From NCBI GenBank assembly GCA_907163375.1, contig CAJQUW010000492.1, forward strand, positions 62,001 to 126,000: 64,000 bases of DNA. The letters are read 5' to 3'. Under the pieces are notes generated by a model. The model was not told the DNA's origin. It did no database searches and worked only from the letters and a program-made list of their open reading frames with translations. The position numbers and the translations under genes are program-made. Positions 1 to 13,849 of this stretch are shown here, one piece after another; the stretch's first letter is position 1; each line of letters opens with the position of its first letter. Source of the DNA: Prostheceraeus crozeri (Eukaryota; Platyhelminthes; Polycladida; Euryleptidae).

Positions 1-3000
1 AGGCGTGTCGGGAGGACCGTGCTGGGGGTTTCATACTATAGCGCTATATGGACTGGATTTCACACTTAAGTACATGAGATCGTACAAGGCCGCTTAGCAA
101 GCTTTGTGACCATTGCTGTCGAAAAAGAAGCATCCACTTTCTCTGTACTTTGTTGCAATGAATGGATTAGACCTTTGTATTTTCATTTGAAGCTTTCTCC
201 CGATTTCTCTATCGCTTTCATTTTTGTTTTACTGTTTCATTGTTTCTTATTCTCTTGCTGAATTATGTGTTGCCTGTACCTATGTCATACCATGTTTCCT
301 TTCTTTTTTTCTGTTGGTTTCCATTCTTGGGGTGGGTATAAAGGTCTAGTCTCATTTTGTTATCTTCGAAGAAAGTTTTGTAAACATTTAACGCTGACTT
401 TTGTTAATTGTGTTCAGACGTTTTTGTTGTATCAGGAGTTCTGCATGCTTCTGCTTATTTCTGTTAAACCTTTGTAGTTTCTGTCCACGGTAAGTGTTGA
501 CTGTAGCTTGGCATTATTCCCAACATTCGTTTCAGTTGAGATTGCACTATGACCTTTTCAAGGATGTTTCTGTCGGATATCATAGGGCCTGTGATTAGAA
601 TAAATGTTGAGTTGCACCCTCAGTTAAAAATTGGAACAGAACTGAATAGCTGCCATTTCATCCAATATCAGGAATCATCAGCAGTCCCAGTTTACATCTC
701 TCAACATCAACACAACTCCCTAATCAAAGTTGCAGCCATGCCAGGGTGCATTTGAGATTTACAATTAGCAAGCTAAGGAAATTTCGACGAGCATTCATTA
801 AATATCCTTAAATATAATGCATATTTACTCGCCTACTCTTCGTGAGCTTAGTTAGATTGTAATCAGGCAAAAATACACATGATCACTCTGTATTTTATTC
901 AATAAAGATTTCTGTGTCTATCTTTTAGCAGCAGTCAATGATGAGGTTTTTCTTCAATTTCAAATTAATGAAAAATGAAAAACGGAATCAATCGATGAAA
1001 ACTTGGCACAATTCAAAGCGAATCAGCATCTGTAGACAAATTCATAAATGGGCCGGAATTTCCCCAGGCCAGACCCGTTTCACAGTGAATACTCAGACCC
1101 AGTCATGTTAATACATTCGTGATACACAATGTCTCATTTCTCAATCTGTGAAGTTGATGAAAATGAGCTAAATTTTTGTCATAGCCTAAGAATGGTCTGC
1201 ATCTTGTCTTTTTAGTAGAAGACAACCAAACGGTCAGCATATTCACTTGATAGACTTATCGATTCGATTTATTTCAAATTATAGGCGCATGTACTTGAAC
1301 GCGAACAATCAACATAAACCATGTCCACCTGACTTTAGTTACAGTTAAATTTAGCATAGTCCGATAATAATAGTATTGAGACTTCTAATTCCACAACTGC
1401 ACTGATAGGGTTGCATTATTTTATCGCATTGCTTCTAGTTGATAATCAGGGCTGCCTTTGTTTCACGTGATTCGTGCGTGCGTGCGCAAGAACCCAGCAT
1501 GCAGCAGGCATGTGTGAATTCTCTCAAGCATCAGCACCATGTAAATAGAGTCAAAACATGTCCCAATTGTAAAACTCTTATTTATTGATTTTCACAGCTT
1601 CACAAAAAGAGTTTTCAGCCAGCCCACATACAAGTCAGTCTGTGCTTGTGAAGATTTATTGAGAACAACATAAATGCAGATTATCATGTTTCTCAAACGG
1701 CTAATGGTATTGGCAGTAACTATAGAGATCTGCTTCATGTTGCAGTAATTCGATTCACATGAATTTCGACTCAATAATATCAGCTGCAGGAATCGGTTTG
1801 TATGGGAACGCTGTCTGCGTACCTAGATTGAGGCAATTTGACTTATTGTGATGAACATTTAAATGAATACATTTCTCCTACACAAAGACGTCATGTTTCG
1901 AATTTAATTGAAGCCGCGTCAAGCCACCTTTGCCGATATTAATAATAATTAACAAACTGGAGGCAGATTTTGAATATAATGAGAGTGCGCATGTTTTGGA
2001 AGCAATCTTCGCTAATGCTGTGTGCTCTCTTCTTGATCTGTATAGTTCTCTCCTTCTGTATATGCCCTCAGACCAGATAAAATCCATTAATTGCATAAAT
2101 TGTTGATGAGAGCATTTTTTGCGCACATTCAGCATCGAGTTGGACATGACGTGCGCCGTCAACCAAAGGCGATGGTGTGATATGGTAGCGATAATCGGAA
2201 GTATCACCAATTCCTTCCAGTGCGTTGCGGCACTGATCAATACTACGGCTGATTTGCAGTGACTGCAGCTGGAGACGCAGACTATGGATGAATCTTCCTG
2301 GCGCACATCGAACAATAACAAGATCCCCGTGTGGCAACCAAAGAGTGGATTTCCTATCATCTCACAGCGTGCTTTTTCCGTGTCATGTGCGGTCAGTCCT
2401 AAAGTGCAGATATCACTTCATAAAAAAAAACAAAAACAAATCATTAGATATCTGACTTCATCGTCTCTTGAGTTTCAGACTCCAGACTTTCAATTATCCA
2501 CATGTGTCATTGTCACTCATAAGAAAAACAACTGGTCCCCGTTTCAATACCAGAGCAGTCTGGCGCGTGTTGAGCATCTGCCACATGTGCAGATTTCTAA
2601 CTTTCGTTTTTCGATTTTCAAGTTCGTCTACCATTCATATTCGTTTTCGCTTTCATTTTATTCGTTTCACGACTTTCTGTTTTTGCATTTTAAAAATTTA
2701 ACTACTTATTGATAAATTGAAAAGTTACCTTCGAATTTGACAAATTGAAAAATTGAAAAGCTTCTCAGTTACTTGCAAGATAATTGGATTTCTGTGTGCA
2801 TGTTTATTAGAATATCTTGGTATGTGACAGGATTCCATGTATCATGCCATCGACGTTGAAAGCTCAGTACTGAATGAAACGCTGCCAGAAACGCTGTATG
2901 TAGACGTATTGTAGGATGCAACTTGGATATTGTCGCATTTCGAGAGCTGAGATGATGTCCATTCATCCTTGCTTTATGAGCACTATCTTGTTTATCAACT

Positions 3001-3814
3001 TTGATAACGAAAACGTTAAATAGTTTTCGCTATCGTTTTAAAAGCAGCCGCAATAGAATTTTCTCGATTGTGTCAAGCGTGCAGCATTTACCGGTATACA
3101 TGACTACTCAAAAACAATATTTTTGATACAGTATATTCAACATTAAAACATGTAGAGAATGATAAAAATGCGTTGTGAAAACGTCTTCTCAATAACTTCT
3201 GCTAACTTAAACCCGCATCACGAGTTTCATCAAGCATAGAATGTTGAAGGTTTTTTGTTTTAAAATGTAATTGCCGCTCATATATCAAAGAAGTGTGCTT
3301 TATTCAATACATTTTTATGATTTTCATAATTTTTGTGTAGAAAGAGCGGTTAGAACAACAAAAGTTTCCCTCATTTAGGTCCTTGTTGTTCGACAAGATG
3401 CATGCGATTGTTATTGACACTTTTCTGCAGCAACAGATTTAGGGAAGAGCATTTCTGAGATGTTGAGTAAACGCAACAAGTTCCCTCATGTCTTTATTCA
3501 AGTTGACAGTTTTTGCGCATTTCATTGAACACGAAGACTTCGTAAATAGTAGCCAGAATTGTTTTGAGAATGAAACATTTCGCATCTTAATTCCAAATGC
3601 TCACATTCAATCAATTTACTCTGTCAAATCTCCTTACAGTTTTCAACTTCACAGTCCTTGGTCAACATGAGTCGTTTTCTTGCTTTGTACAGTTTTCTAT
3701 CATTCCAAATGCGACAGGGAATGTGCAAGAGAAAGGAAAACTGACATCACATTATTTAGGTGACAGTTACGGCTGTTCCACATGACCTGTATTCAATCTT
3801 ATATAATCTCTAAG
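1..3814. other. No recognisable gene
   Basis: AT-rich sequence with only short open frames that match no family I recognise. A possible polyadenylation signal AATAAA lies at 901-906 and a donor-like GTAAGT near 490, but no exon could be tied to either. I see no element ends in this stretch. Confidence 0.5.
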
Positions 3815-3822
3815 GTTGCAAT

Positions 3823-4970
3823 CACAGAATTAGATTGTTTAACCGTGTCACTTTGCTAGATATGGAAACTGATTCAAACAGATGGCACATGCAGAAACTT
3901 ACTAGGTGGGCAAAAAGACATTTTTAATACATTGGAGAGCAAAATGCTCCAATCGCCACGATTCCTTCACATTCGAAGAATTCAGATAACTGCGCAAAAG
4001 TTATAATCTTCAGTGTTAAAAATGGCCAGACCATTACCTTAGTCATACGAGCATATACGTATGTCTTTACGCTTAGCCAATTTACTTAGACTTTCGTGTA
4101 TTCTTTTATTTTTCTGTTCATTACAAACTTTTTTACCATCTTTAATAAAATTAGTGACTAAGTTCTGTATTTCTTGTTTGATAGTTGGGGTCAAATCAAA
4201 TTGATCATTATTTTTCATGTTTACAGCTATTGATTTTTCCACTTCGTATTTTAGTTTATCATTATCTAGATTCTTAGGGATAATGCTATGTTTCAAACCA
4301 TACCTTAAGAGCTCGTTCTTCTCTAAGGTTAGTTGATAATTACTAAGGTTGACTATGGCATCCGGTACACTCGTTCGATTCGAGAACCAAAGTCTTTTAA
4401 GTTTATCATTCTGCCTAACTTCAACAGTTTTGATTTTATTTTTTACAGATTTTACTACAAGTAGTTTCAGCAGAACAAAACGAAACCAAGGAAGAAAACT
4501 ATCTATCCTCTGTGTCAAAGACATCAAACTTTTATCATTATTTTTGATCTGCTTCTCAACGTTCTTCAAATGTGTAGTTAACACTATCTTATTACAATCA
4601 TCACCAATCTCCCTCAAAACTTTAACTTTAGGAACTTTTATAGTCAAAAATTTCGGGACTACATTCAGCAAAAGTTTTCTCGATAATGGTGGGCCTTTCG
4701 ATCATTTTAAAAAAGTTAGCAGGTGCACGAAAAAACGTTCACAGACTTCTCTGTTGAGCTTGACATCGACCGTGTCTCTTTGCGGGGTGATCCGGTTGAT
4801 GACAGTCACTAAAACTTCGCACAATTTGGCGTGTTTAATGTTGAACTGGCTTCTAATTGTTCGATTGCTATGGTATTTAGTCAGGAGATTGTGCCATTTC
4901 ATTAGCGTTACATGTTCCAATGCTTCCATTCAAGTCAAACAGAAAAAGAGACGACCTTTCTAATTCTGTG
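3823..4970. mobile_element. hAT-like non-autonomous element, copy A1
   Basis: The ends are the inverted repeat CACAGAATTAGA / TCTAATTCTGTG. Flanking 8-bp direct repeats gttgcaat (3815-3822) and gttgtaat (4971-4978) differ at one base, which fits a hAT-type target duplication. The same body recurs at about 17.9, 21.9, 34.5, 43.0 and 43.8 kb. This copy is split by a Penelope fragment at 4003-4667; without it the element is about 480 bp. No transposase was recognised, so the superfamily call rests on end structure and duplication length only. Confidence 0.65.
4003..4667 (-). mobile_element. Penelope-like element, internal ORF fragment
   Basis: The minus strand encodes about 220 residues of the N-terminal part of a Penelope-like polyprotein. 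The stretch SNRTSVPDAIVNLSN, the spacing of hydrophobic residues, and the ending LAKRKDIRICSYD are typical of the region just before the reverse transcriptase core. A stop codon replaces the lysine of the usual DKGNG motif; after it GNG, then FNTEDY, can still be read to the insert edge. Both the 5' start and the whole RT and GIY-YIG parts are missing, so the fragment is truncated at both ends. It is flanked by a 9-bp direct repeat, gcaaaagtt (3994-4002 and 4668-4676), inside hAT-like copy A1, so it arrived after A1. Confidence 0.75.
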
Positions 4971-5215
4971 GTTGTAATGATGGAAAATTTAACAACATTG
5001 ATTTCCACATTGGCTTCACATTCTGGGTTGCGCAAGCATCAGCTAATAGATTGCGCGCTAATTTGACTATTAGTTCGCATGTTATTACTTTGACTGGTAC
5101 GAAGCCTAGAATTCCTGGGAAGTTCAGTGATGGACATGGGGGATTTTTCAGGCCAGGCCAGCCCCAATTGATGCATGCAGTGGCCAAGCAAATTGAAAAA
5201 TAGACGATAAGACCA

Positions 5216-6028
5216 TAGAGTAGGGATATATAGGTACAGTGTCGACTCAAAAAAGTGTCTGTATACAGTGAAAATTTTTGTATCACAGGATTCAGTTTTT
5301 TGCGGACATTACGCTCCCATGGTCCAAAAAATTATTTGAGCACTTTTAAAAAAAGTCAAAATTTGCCAATTTATATACTACCGAGATGACTCTCCTATAT
5401 AAATAGTATGAAACAAGTTGGATTCAAACGGAATGAATATTTGCTAATAAGTATCCTAACTAAGCGGAAATTAAGCTGATTATCAAGGGAATTTCATGAA
5501 TTGTATTATAATGAATGTCTTCATGAAAAGGTCGCGAAATTATTCGTGCTTTCTTGGCTGAAGTTTCAAGTTTTTAGTTCAATTTTCATCGACATGATTT
5601 TATGATTCACTAAATTTATGTTTCTTTTCTTGAGTCTGAATAGTGATGAGGACCCATTTACATCTTTCAAAGTTAAATGAAGTCATTGTCTTTGATTTTG
5701 TGATTTTGCTCTGCCAGTGGTACGTTGCCTGTGATATGATCACGCTTAAGAAAATACTCTTGAGATTGAGCATGAAAGTACTAGTAGGAACCCATCGAAT
5801 TGTTAATTTAACAAACATATTAAATCTCCAAGCCTGTCATGAGAATCTGTGAAATACCATTATTCCTTCTGCATTACAATCATGACTATCATAAAATATG
5901 CATATCTCCCATTTGGTGACAATACTATACTGTATCTCCCTTGAGTTCATTTAATAAAATCAAAAGTGTATACACATTGGGGATTTAATAAAAGCGGAGT
6001 TACCACTCTACCTAACATACTTACTCTA
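5216..6028 (+). mobile_element. MITE family C, copy C1 (full length)
   Basis: About 813 bp with terminal inverted repeats of about 27 bp starting TAGAGTAGGG and ending CTTACTCTA. The flanks allow a TA duplication, which hints at a Tc1/mariner-type origin. The same sequence recurs at 15.5, 29.9, 39.6 and 44.8 kb. No protein coding capacity was recognised. Confidence 0.65.
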
Positions 6029-7055
<1,027 letters not shown>

Positions 7056-8879
7056 TGCGGTTTTCCTGAGTGAACGCCTACTACTGTTCCAGATGACGGA
7101 CATTTCACTCTGCGACTTGAAAGTTGGTGCTAGAGTTATGATCATGTTCTTCAGATATTGATGTCATGATGTACTGCGTGTCAGGGTCACATTTTACTTA
7201 GCTCGCCTGAGGAAGCAGCAGGTCTGCGATACGTCGCGATTGAACCACTAATTTGGCAGATTGGTTTTTATTTAAAAATTCGTGGATAACACCCAAGATA
7301 GGTAGCCTTATCATGTTATGCCACATGAGTTAATGGTTTAGAAAATCATAGGGGTATAATCAAAACTATTACTATGCAAAATGCATTTCGTCCATTACTC
7401 TTATTCAAGTTCAAACATTAGACTAAATAAACGTGGAAGAAGTAAACTTTTGATTTTCTTAAAATGAAAAAAGTGGCTTTATTCATACAAAAAAATTGAG
7501 TAAAGGGGAGTCATTTTTTAAAGATCTATCTGACAAACAAAACTTTCGTTTTCAAAATTAGCAATATTGATTGAAGTCTGTAACCTTTCACTGCTTGCTT
7601 TATCGATTTCAGAGAGTGTGTATCAGTAAAAGCTGTACCACCAAGTATTCTAGCGTATTATTCAACGACGAGATTTTATATAATCGAATCAATACATGTA
7701 ATTACTATCGAATCAAATAATATATAAATAGTAACACATCAATGAACAACAAATAATCGATGAAACTATTACTACCTCATGTGATGAATGAGGATCTCCT
7801 TGTATCACTTTCTGATATCACTGCATGCTGTATTGTTCCATCCTCGCTTAGACTTTAAAATATAAAAATTACTATTCCGTTATTCATCTCTAGCCTTAAT
7901 TGCATCAAACGTTTCAATTCTCACATGCGAATCAAAATTACAGGTTGCTTGACGACAAATATCAGATAAATGTCAAGACCAAAAGTTGCAGTAAAATGCG
8001 CAAATGTATTGAAACCAAAATTATTGAGTGCTTCATCATAAGGTGTGGTTGATATACTCGAGGAGGTAATCAACATTTGAGATTCATGTGCTAACTTTTA
8101 AATCACTTTTATGTACCATTTTTGAGTTGGAATTATATCATGAATTCTACTTTTATTTGAAAAAACGTATTATTTTTCAGGGCATCTTTCAAATCACTTA
8201 CATGTAGTATCTTTACAACCATCATCATATTTATCATTTCACATAAAGCGGTAGGATACTTTTTAGAACCGCTTACGTGATCAACAATGATCAAATACTC
8301 AATTGAAATTCAGTTCATTTTGTATGAAGAAAATATTAAAATGAAAAAATTATGTAAATATGCATTCTGTCTTTTGGATATACCTTCAGAGAGTAAAACA
8401 CGATGGTGTTGAGGTCTCTTCAAAGCTTATTCAATTCCATGGTTCACCGCTATGCAGAAATGCCTTGGAACACTCATATTGTGATGATCATGAAAAGTCG
8501 ACCACTTAAACATTGTCTGACAGGTATAAATTCGACAGACTAATAGAATAAAGGTTGAAATAAAATTTTCTTTGTTGTTCAGTGGCTCTGTAAAGCCATA
8601 TGGCCCTTAGTGTTAGATTCAAAGGTGGTCAAAAATATTTCGCAACCTCACCAGAATGTTCAGTCAATTATCTAATCCGAAATGAGATGCTTGTCATCAG
8701 ACTATTGATCAGTGCTTGATCTAAACTCTCCCTCTCTTTCCGTAACAAAACTTCAAGTAGAGAAAGACCATCTCCAGGAAGAATTAATCGACTCACACCG
8801 AGCTTCAGTAAATGTGCATTTCCAATTTTTTTACATATCCATCGGAATTCATGTCATGCCTTTCAATATGGAGTTCAGT
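7056..8879. other. No recognisable gene
   Basis: AT-rich sequence downstream of H4. Short frames only. An AATAAA at 7426-7431 may serve the H4 gene. I see no element ends or conserved domains. Confidence 0.45.
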
Positions 8880-9320
8880 TCGGCCATTCAGCACAAATAA
8901 GCAATATTTTACCTCTGTGGTTCAGGCAACGTCAAATGATCAGAAATTGGATCACTTGACATCATCCAAACTCTCAAATGGCCATCGTGACCTCTGAGAC
9001 AGGCAGAGGCTTCATCAGTCTAAACAACTCGATTCGTGCATGATTAAGCTACATAGCGAAACGTCGCACAGAATAAAAGTTGTGTTTGGAGTACCCGAAG
9101 AAATTTTCAACAACATAATTTATATTTCTCCTAACTCGATTCCATTGAGAATGCCAGTGGCAAGGCTATATCGACCACCTCAGCCTCAAGCTCTTTTGAT
9201 TGGCGGTCATTTAGATCCTTGATGGTCTCTTACGGCTTATGAAGTGCTCACTTTTCAGACGACGTGTCACCGATGTCGCAGAAACCGACGGTTTCATAAA
9301 TGAATTCTTCAACTGGCCAA
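8880..9320 (-). pseudogene. Tc1-like transposase remnant
   Basis: Read on the minus strand, broken frames follow the order seen in Tc1 transposases: a helix-turn-helix-like segment VTRRLKSEHFISRKRP, then MTANQKSLRLRWS, then HWHSQWNRV, which matches the usual path into the first catalytic aspartate region. Several in-frame stops interrupt it. No inverted terminal repeats were found. The plus-strand frames here look like shadows. The match is by pattern only and is moderate. Confidence 0.4.
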
Positions 9321-10020
9321 AGAACTCTTCAAAATCCGAGCTGTTCGAAAGCTTAATTTCTTTCCTTTTCGATGGGATCCAACTTTTCTAGGACGGGAGA
9401 AAAAAAATAGTTTTCCACCTTTGACGTTGGTGTTTGGGAAAACTACTATTCGGCAAACTAGCTGTTCGGACTGTCCTTCTGACAAAGGAGTAGAAACTTT
9501 GCCGTTCAAAATCTCTACACCCATTTCGACGAGTAATACATCAGAAGAATGCTCATAGAAAGCCCTTTCACCTCGTGTTTGATTCATTATTATGCTCACA
9601 TGCTTCCATATCGAAAATTTAAGATTTTTGAAAGTGGCGATCTTCACATTTGACCTCTGTCCACCGTAAACAATGACGGATGCAAATGCATAATAGCTCA
9701 TTGAAAAGCTGAGAACATAAGCTCTCGAATGCTGTATGGCCTGTCAATGTAACACGAAATTGAAAAACGGGAGAATCGATTGAAGTTTGACATAATTTAG
9801 AGTCCGTTTTTTATGATCAACTCTGTATTTCACAAATAGTTGCTACAAAAGTATGCAGTATGGGATGTGTAACTCAGAAAGTATGAATTCTGTTTCGCAT
9901 ACAAGATTTCCATTTCAAATGTTAAAATGGAGCTTTCAAATTTAATAGTTATCTTTATGCAATAATGAAATGATGGATGATGATATAGACAAATTTCGTG
10001 GCCAAGTATTGTATAAATTA
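9321..10020. other. No recognisable gene
   Basis: A 130-codon minus-strand frame (9309-9701) is open but matches no family I know, and nothing around it supports coding. It may be decayed transposon sequence related to the neighbouring Tc1 remnant. Confidence 0.35.
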
Positions 10021-10162
10021 CTATGAAAATAGCAATTAGTAAGTAAGTAAGAAGCGTATATATTCTTGATAATGAAAATCGAAAACATGGCAAATCTTTA
10101 CAGAATACGAAAAGTAATGAATAAGTAAATTGGAGGCACAGAATTATACATATACACAGAAA

Positions 10163-12766
10163 CTAATCAAAGTTAAGTAACTTGCACACAAATGGGAAGA
10201 ATGATTCAGATCGACGTGCAGTTATTGCAATTGGTTGACTCAACAACCCAGTTCTTGTAAGGCGATTCGGTACAAGTCCATGCAGCCGGTGACTTGAACA
10301 TTGCTCAGCCTTAAGCAATAAGTTCTTTGCTTGCTCCAGGCGCATGCATTTAATGGAGGGAAGCAAATCGCAACGGCAAGATATCCCACACAGATAATCT
10401 TGTGTGCCCTCTTTTGCACCTGCTCTAGATGTCCAGAGAGGTGGACATTAAGACCTACAAACACAGATGACGCATACACCAACACCGAAACCACCAATGA
10501 CTTGTAAATGGTTATTAAGTCTTTCTTACTGAGAAGTCTTTTCAGCTTGCGCAGAAGATGAAGACGGGATGAGCACAATTTCACAATGTAGTTAATATGA
10601 TTGTTCCACTTTAAGTCACAAGAAAAAAATACACCAAGAATCTTTACACTGTGGTCACAATTCAGAAACGGAGGTGTCGATGTTGTAATGCTTCTTCATA
10701 ATAAATAGTCTCTTGTTCTTTTTTCTCATTAAGCAATAAACCACTTTTTTGTAGCCAAAGTTTGATATGTGGCAACTCAATGTCAGTGAAGGGATCGTAG
10801 TTATCAGAATGCAGGGGCTGAATAACTGTAATGTCGTCAGCATATTTCACATAACAAATGTTACTCGATGTCGGGAGGAGGGAACTCATGTACGATGCGA
10901 AGAGGTAAGGACCGAGGATAGAACCCTGAGGCACACCGGATAGGACTCTCATTGTGCTGCTGTATTTGTCACCATATCGAATTCTGAAGGTTCGTTGTGA
11001 TAAATAGTCTCTCAACCAATTCAAAAACACATCAGATGTCTTTCCTTTCAAATGTTGAATCAAATATTCATGTGGTAACTTATCGAAAGCCTTCGATAGA
11101 TCGATGGTGGTCACAGAAACACCAATACAGCCATGGAAATCAAGAATTTGAGTTATCTTGTCATGAATTGCAACTAGTGCCGACGTCGTAGATCCATGTG
11201 TTCGGTATGCAAATTGATATTCATCATAAGTACTTAACAGTCTTTCCTTTTCTTTGGATAGTACAACAGTTTCCAACAATTTGCTAGGGATTCCAGGTAG
11301 AGATATCGGGCGAAGGTCATGCATAGTAGGATTCTTTCATTTTGGGACAAGTGTCACATTAGACAGTTTCCACTTGCATGGGACACAACTTTCTCTTAAA
11401 GAGGATTCAAAAATGCAGGCCAGTGGTTCCGACAATTCAAGCGCTCCAGCCTTTAAAAGTTCAGGATGTATATTATCAGATCCCGATGTCTTTGTGGTCT
11501 TAATCCGGCGAAGAAGATCAAACACCGTGTGACATGAAACTGAAGTGTCAAATATATCAGACCGATCAACTGTCTCCGCAGAACCGAAGTTACTGAACGT
11601 CGTGGGATTTGGAGTCACCTTTGAAAAGAAAGTATGAAAAAGGTGAGCAACTTCATATAGCTTTGTTTTACAATCTTCACCATCAAGAAAAGCAATTGAG
11701 CCAGAATGACGATTACCACCAACCTCGCGCACAACATCCCACAACTTTTTCGCCGAAGTAGATGCCTTTTCTGCCCATAATCGTTTTGCTTTTTCAATTT
11801 CTATTTTTGCTTTCATCTTGTAATGATTGTATCGAGGCATATCACGGTCTCTAAATGCTTGCCAACGCTTGTTGATAATCACTGTCAGAATAGGAGTTAC
11901 CCATGACTTGTCCTTGGTAGTAAAAGTGACGAAATCGGATGGAATTGAAGTAGAGACGGCATAGTCAAGTTTGTGGTAAAATAGGTCACACATTTCATTT
12001 ACATCTTTAGAGTGACGAATAGCCGAAAAATCACAATTAGAAAGTCTGTCACAGAAACAAAGTATATTGCTCATGCGGAAGTCAGGGACTTTTACAATGT
12101 TATTGAAAGCATTACAACAAACACTGTTATTACAACAATATGACAATAAGACACTATCATGGTCTGACGAAGCCAAAGGAGGAACCAAATCAATAGATAT
12201 TGTGTACTTATTCAAAAATTCATTTGTGTCAAAGCACTTATCTAAATAAGACGACGCACGTGTTGGACAATTTACTACATTGCTCATATCAAGTTGCTGC
12301 TAAAAAATGTCACAGGGAAAGCATTAAAGTCACCCATTACAAGCAGACTGTAGTTAATGAATGATAAAAGTATCTCATCTACTATATCAACAAAATATTG
12401 TAGGCTCAGATGCTTATTATCGGAAGACAAACCCGGAGGAATGTAAACACAGCAGCAAGCAATCATGAATTTATGAGAAATGATCCATGATGCCTCAATG
12501 CAATCAGGCTTCAAGGTATTTAGAAAATACTCAATGCAAAGCAAACATTTTACAGACCTGATGCATGTACCACCCCCACGTCGGTCAACACGATCATTTC
12601 TTAAAAACTGAAAGTTAGGCATGTCCAAAAGGTTTGATGAGATGTAAGGAGTTAACCATGACTCACAAACAGCCACGATATCCGGTTTTTTTGCACTCGC
12701 AAGAACATTCAATTCATCTATCTTGGGTAAGATAAATCGTGCATTAAAAAATAGCAAACGTTTCAT
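10163..12766 (-). pseudogene. LINE ORF2: endonuclease and reverse transcriptase
   Basis: The minus strand encodes an apurinic-type endonuclease (start LLFFNARFILPKIDEL, then ESWLTPYISS, VMGDFN) at 12284-12766, and then a linker with SSDHDSVLLSYC. The reverse transcriptase runs from about 11500 to 10660 with DLRPISLPGIPSK, TTIDLSKAFDKLPHE, GVPQGSILGP and the catalytic YADD near 10840. The C-terminal segment ends HGLVPNRLTRT and SFFPFVCKLLNFD at 10163. At least four frame breaks separate these pieces, so the copy is dead. The enzyme would nick target DNA and copy its own RNA at the nick. Confidence 0.85.
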
Positions 12767-13029
12767 ACATGCTTTACTAGCTAAAACCGGTTTAGAAAAA
12801 TTTGATTTCTCACATCAAATCTATCAATTTCATTGTCATTTACCAAGAGTCGTCCATTCGTCAAAATTACATTTGCATCCGGTCTATCATCTCGTTTCTG
12901 TCGAAGCACACCTCGAAGTCTTTGATTTTCCATACGGGTTACCACGGGTAAATCTGGATTCAGGAAGATTCGTTTGAATCTCTCATATTGCCTGAGTCTG
13001 CCGGCTTTACTGAGAATGTTCCTTCTGAT

Positions 13030-13474
13030 CTATTCAGATGTAAATTCAATTAAAAGCGAACGAGGCTTATTTCCATTGGTGCTCTTCCCCATTCGTCGCA
13101 TCGCTCTTATGTGCAGCTGGTCTATTTGAACACCCATCCAATCTAAAAGATGATGCACCTTATCACAATCAAAGTTAATGACATGATGACCATCAGAGTC
13201 CGCAAAGTTCCATGAAACGTTAGCCTCGGGCAAACCATTTACAATGATATTATTTGACTTTGCCTCAAGCTGTATTCGCTCAAATTCAATTTGTTGCCTC
13301 ACAAATATCGCAAAAAAATATTTTGCATTTAGAGTCGCACCCACTTGTTTTCATCAAAAGTATAGCATCAATTAGATCTTTCTTTTTGATTACAGCAGAA
13401 CATGATCGAAAATCTTCCACGCTCAATTCTTGAGTATCATTCGGGGAAAACTTCTTTGATTGAGACATCTTCAA
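13030..13474 (-). pseudogene. LINE ORF1 (RNA-binding protein), frameshifted
   Basis: Two overlapping minus-strand frames begin MSQSKKFSPNDTQELS and continue into FERIQLEAKSNNIIVNGLPE. The NIIVNGLPE motif is typical of ORF1 proteins of L1- and CR1-type LINEs, which bind the element RNA. One frameshift lies near 13290-13340. The C-terminal part ends with KPRSLLIEFTSE before ORF2 begins about 260 bp further on. The coding order ORF1 then ORF2 supports the assignment. Confidence 0.55.
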
Positions 13475-13849
13475 ACATTACATTGTATCACGACTACGGT
13501 AAAAACTATTTATGAGCGCAAGATTTGAACTCTGTCCACCGTAGATCTTTAGCAAATACCAGCACTTTTACCAACTCGGCTGAGTTCGCTGTTGACAGAA
13601 TTTCACCGCAACTAATATTTAGATGATATTTCAGATTAACGATTGATGACCCAACCACGTGCCACTTCGTGAAAATTACAAAAATCGATTGGTGCTGACA
13701 ATACCAGCCGCAAGGCACGAAAGCTATCATTTTTGCACAGATCACAAAATGCTTTGATGTAAGACCAATACTGAAGGCAAAATCTATCACAATTGCAATC
13801 GATATGGACGCAACGTTTTAACAATCCGCCTTGAAACTTGTAGCAGTAG

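Larger units (their letters stand above)
10030..13480 (-). mobile_element. LINE of the CR1/L2/Jockey type, decayed
   Basis: A non-LTR retrotransposon in minus orientation with ORF1, endonuclease, reverse transcriptase and C-terminal segment in the expected order. It is nearly full length but split by several frameshifts and stops. The 3' end is uncertain; short TTAC repeats near 10030-10050 may be its tail. The 5' end is also uncertain and may reach about 13830. No target duplication was identified. Confidence 0.8.

Noticed and set aside
1878-2360. A 160-codon minus-strand ORF
   Set aside because: No recognisable domain; an overlapping 89-codon frame on the same strand and the lack of splice or promoter support suggest chance.
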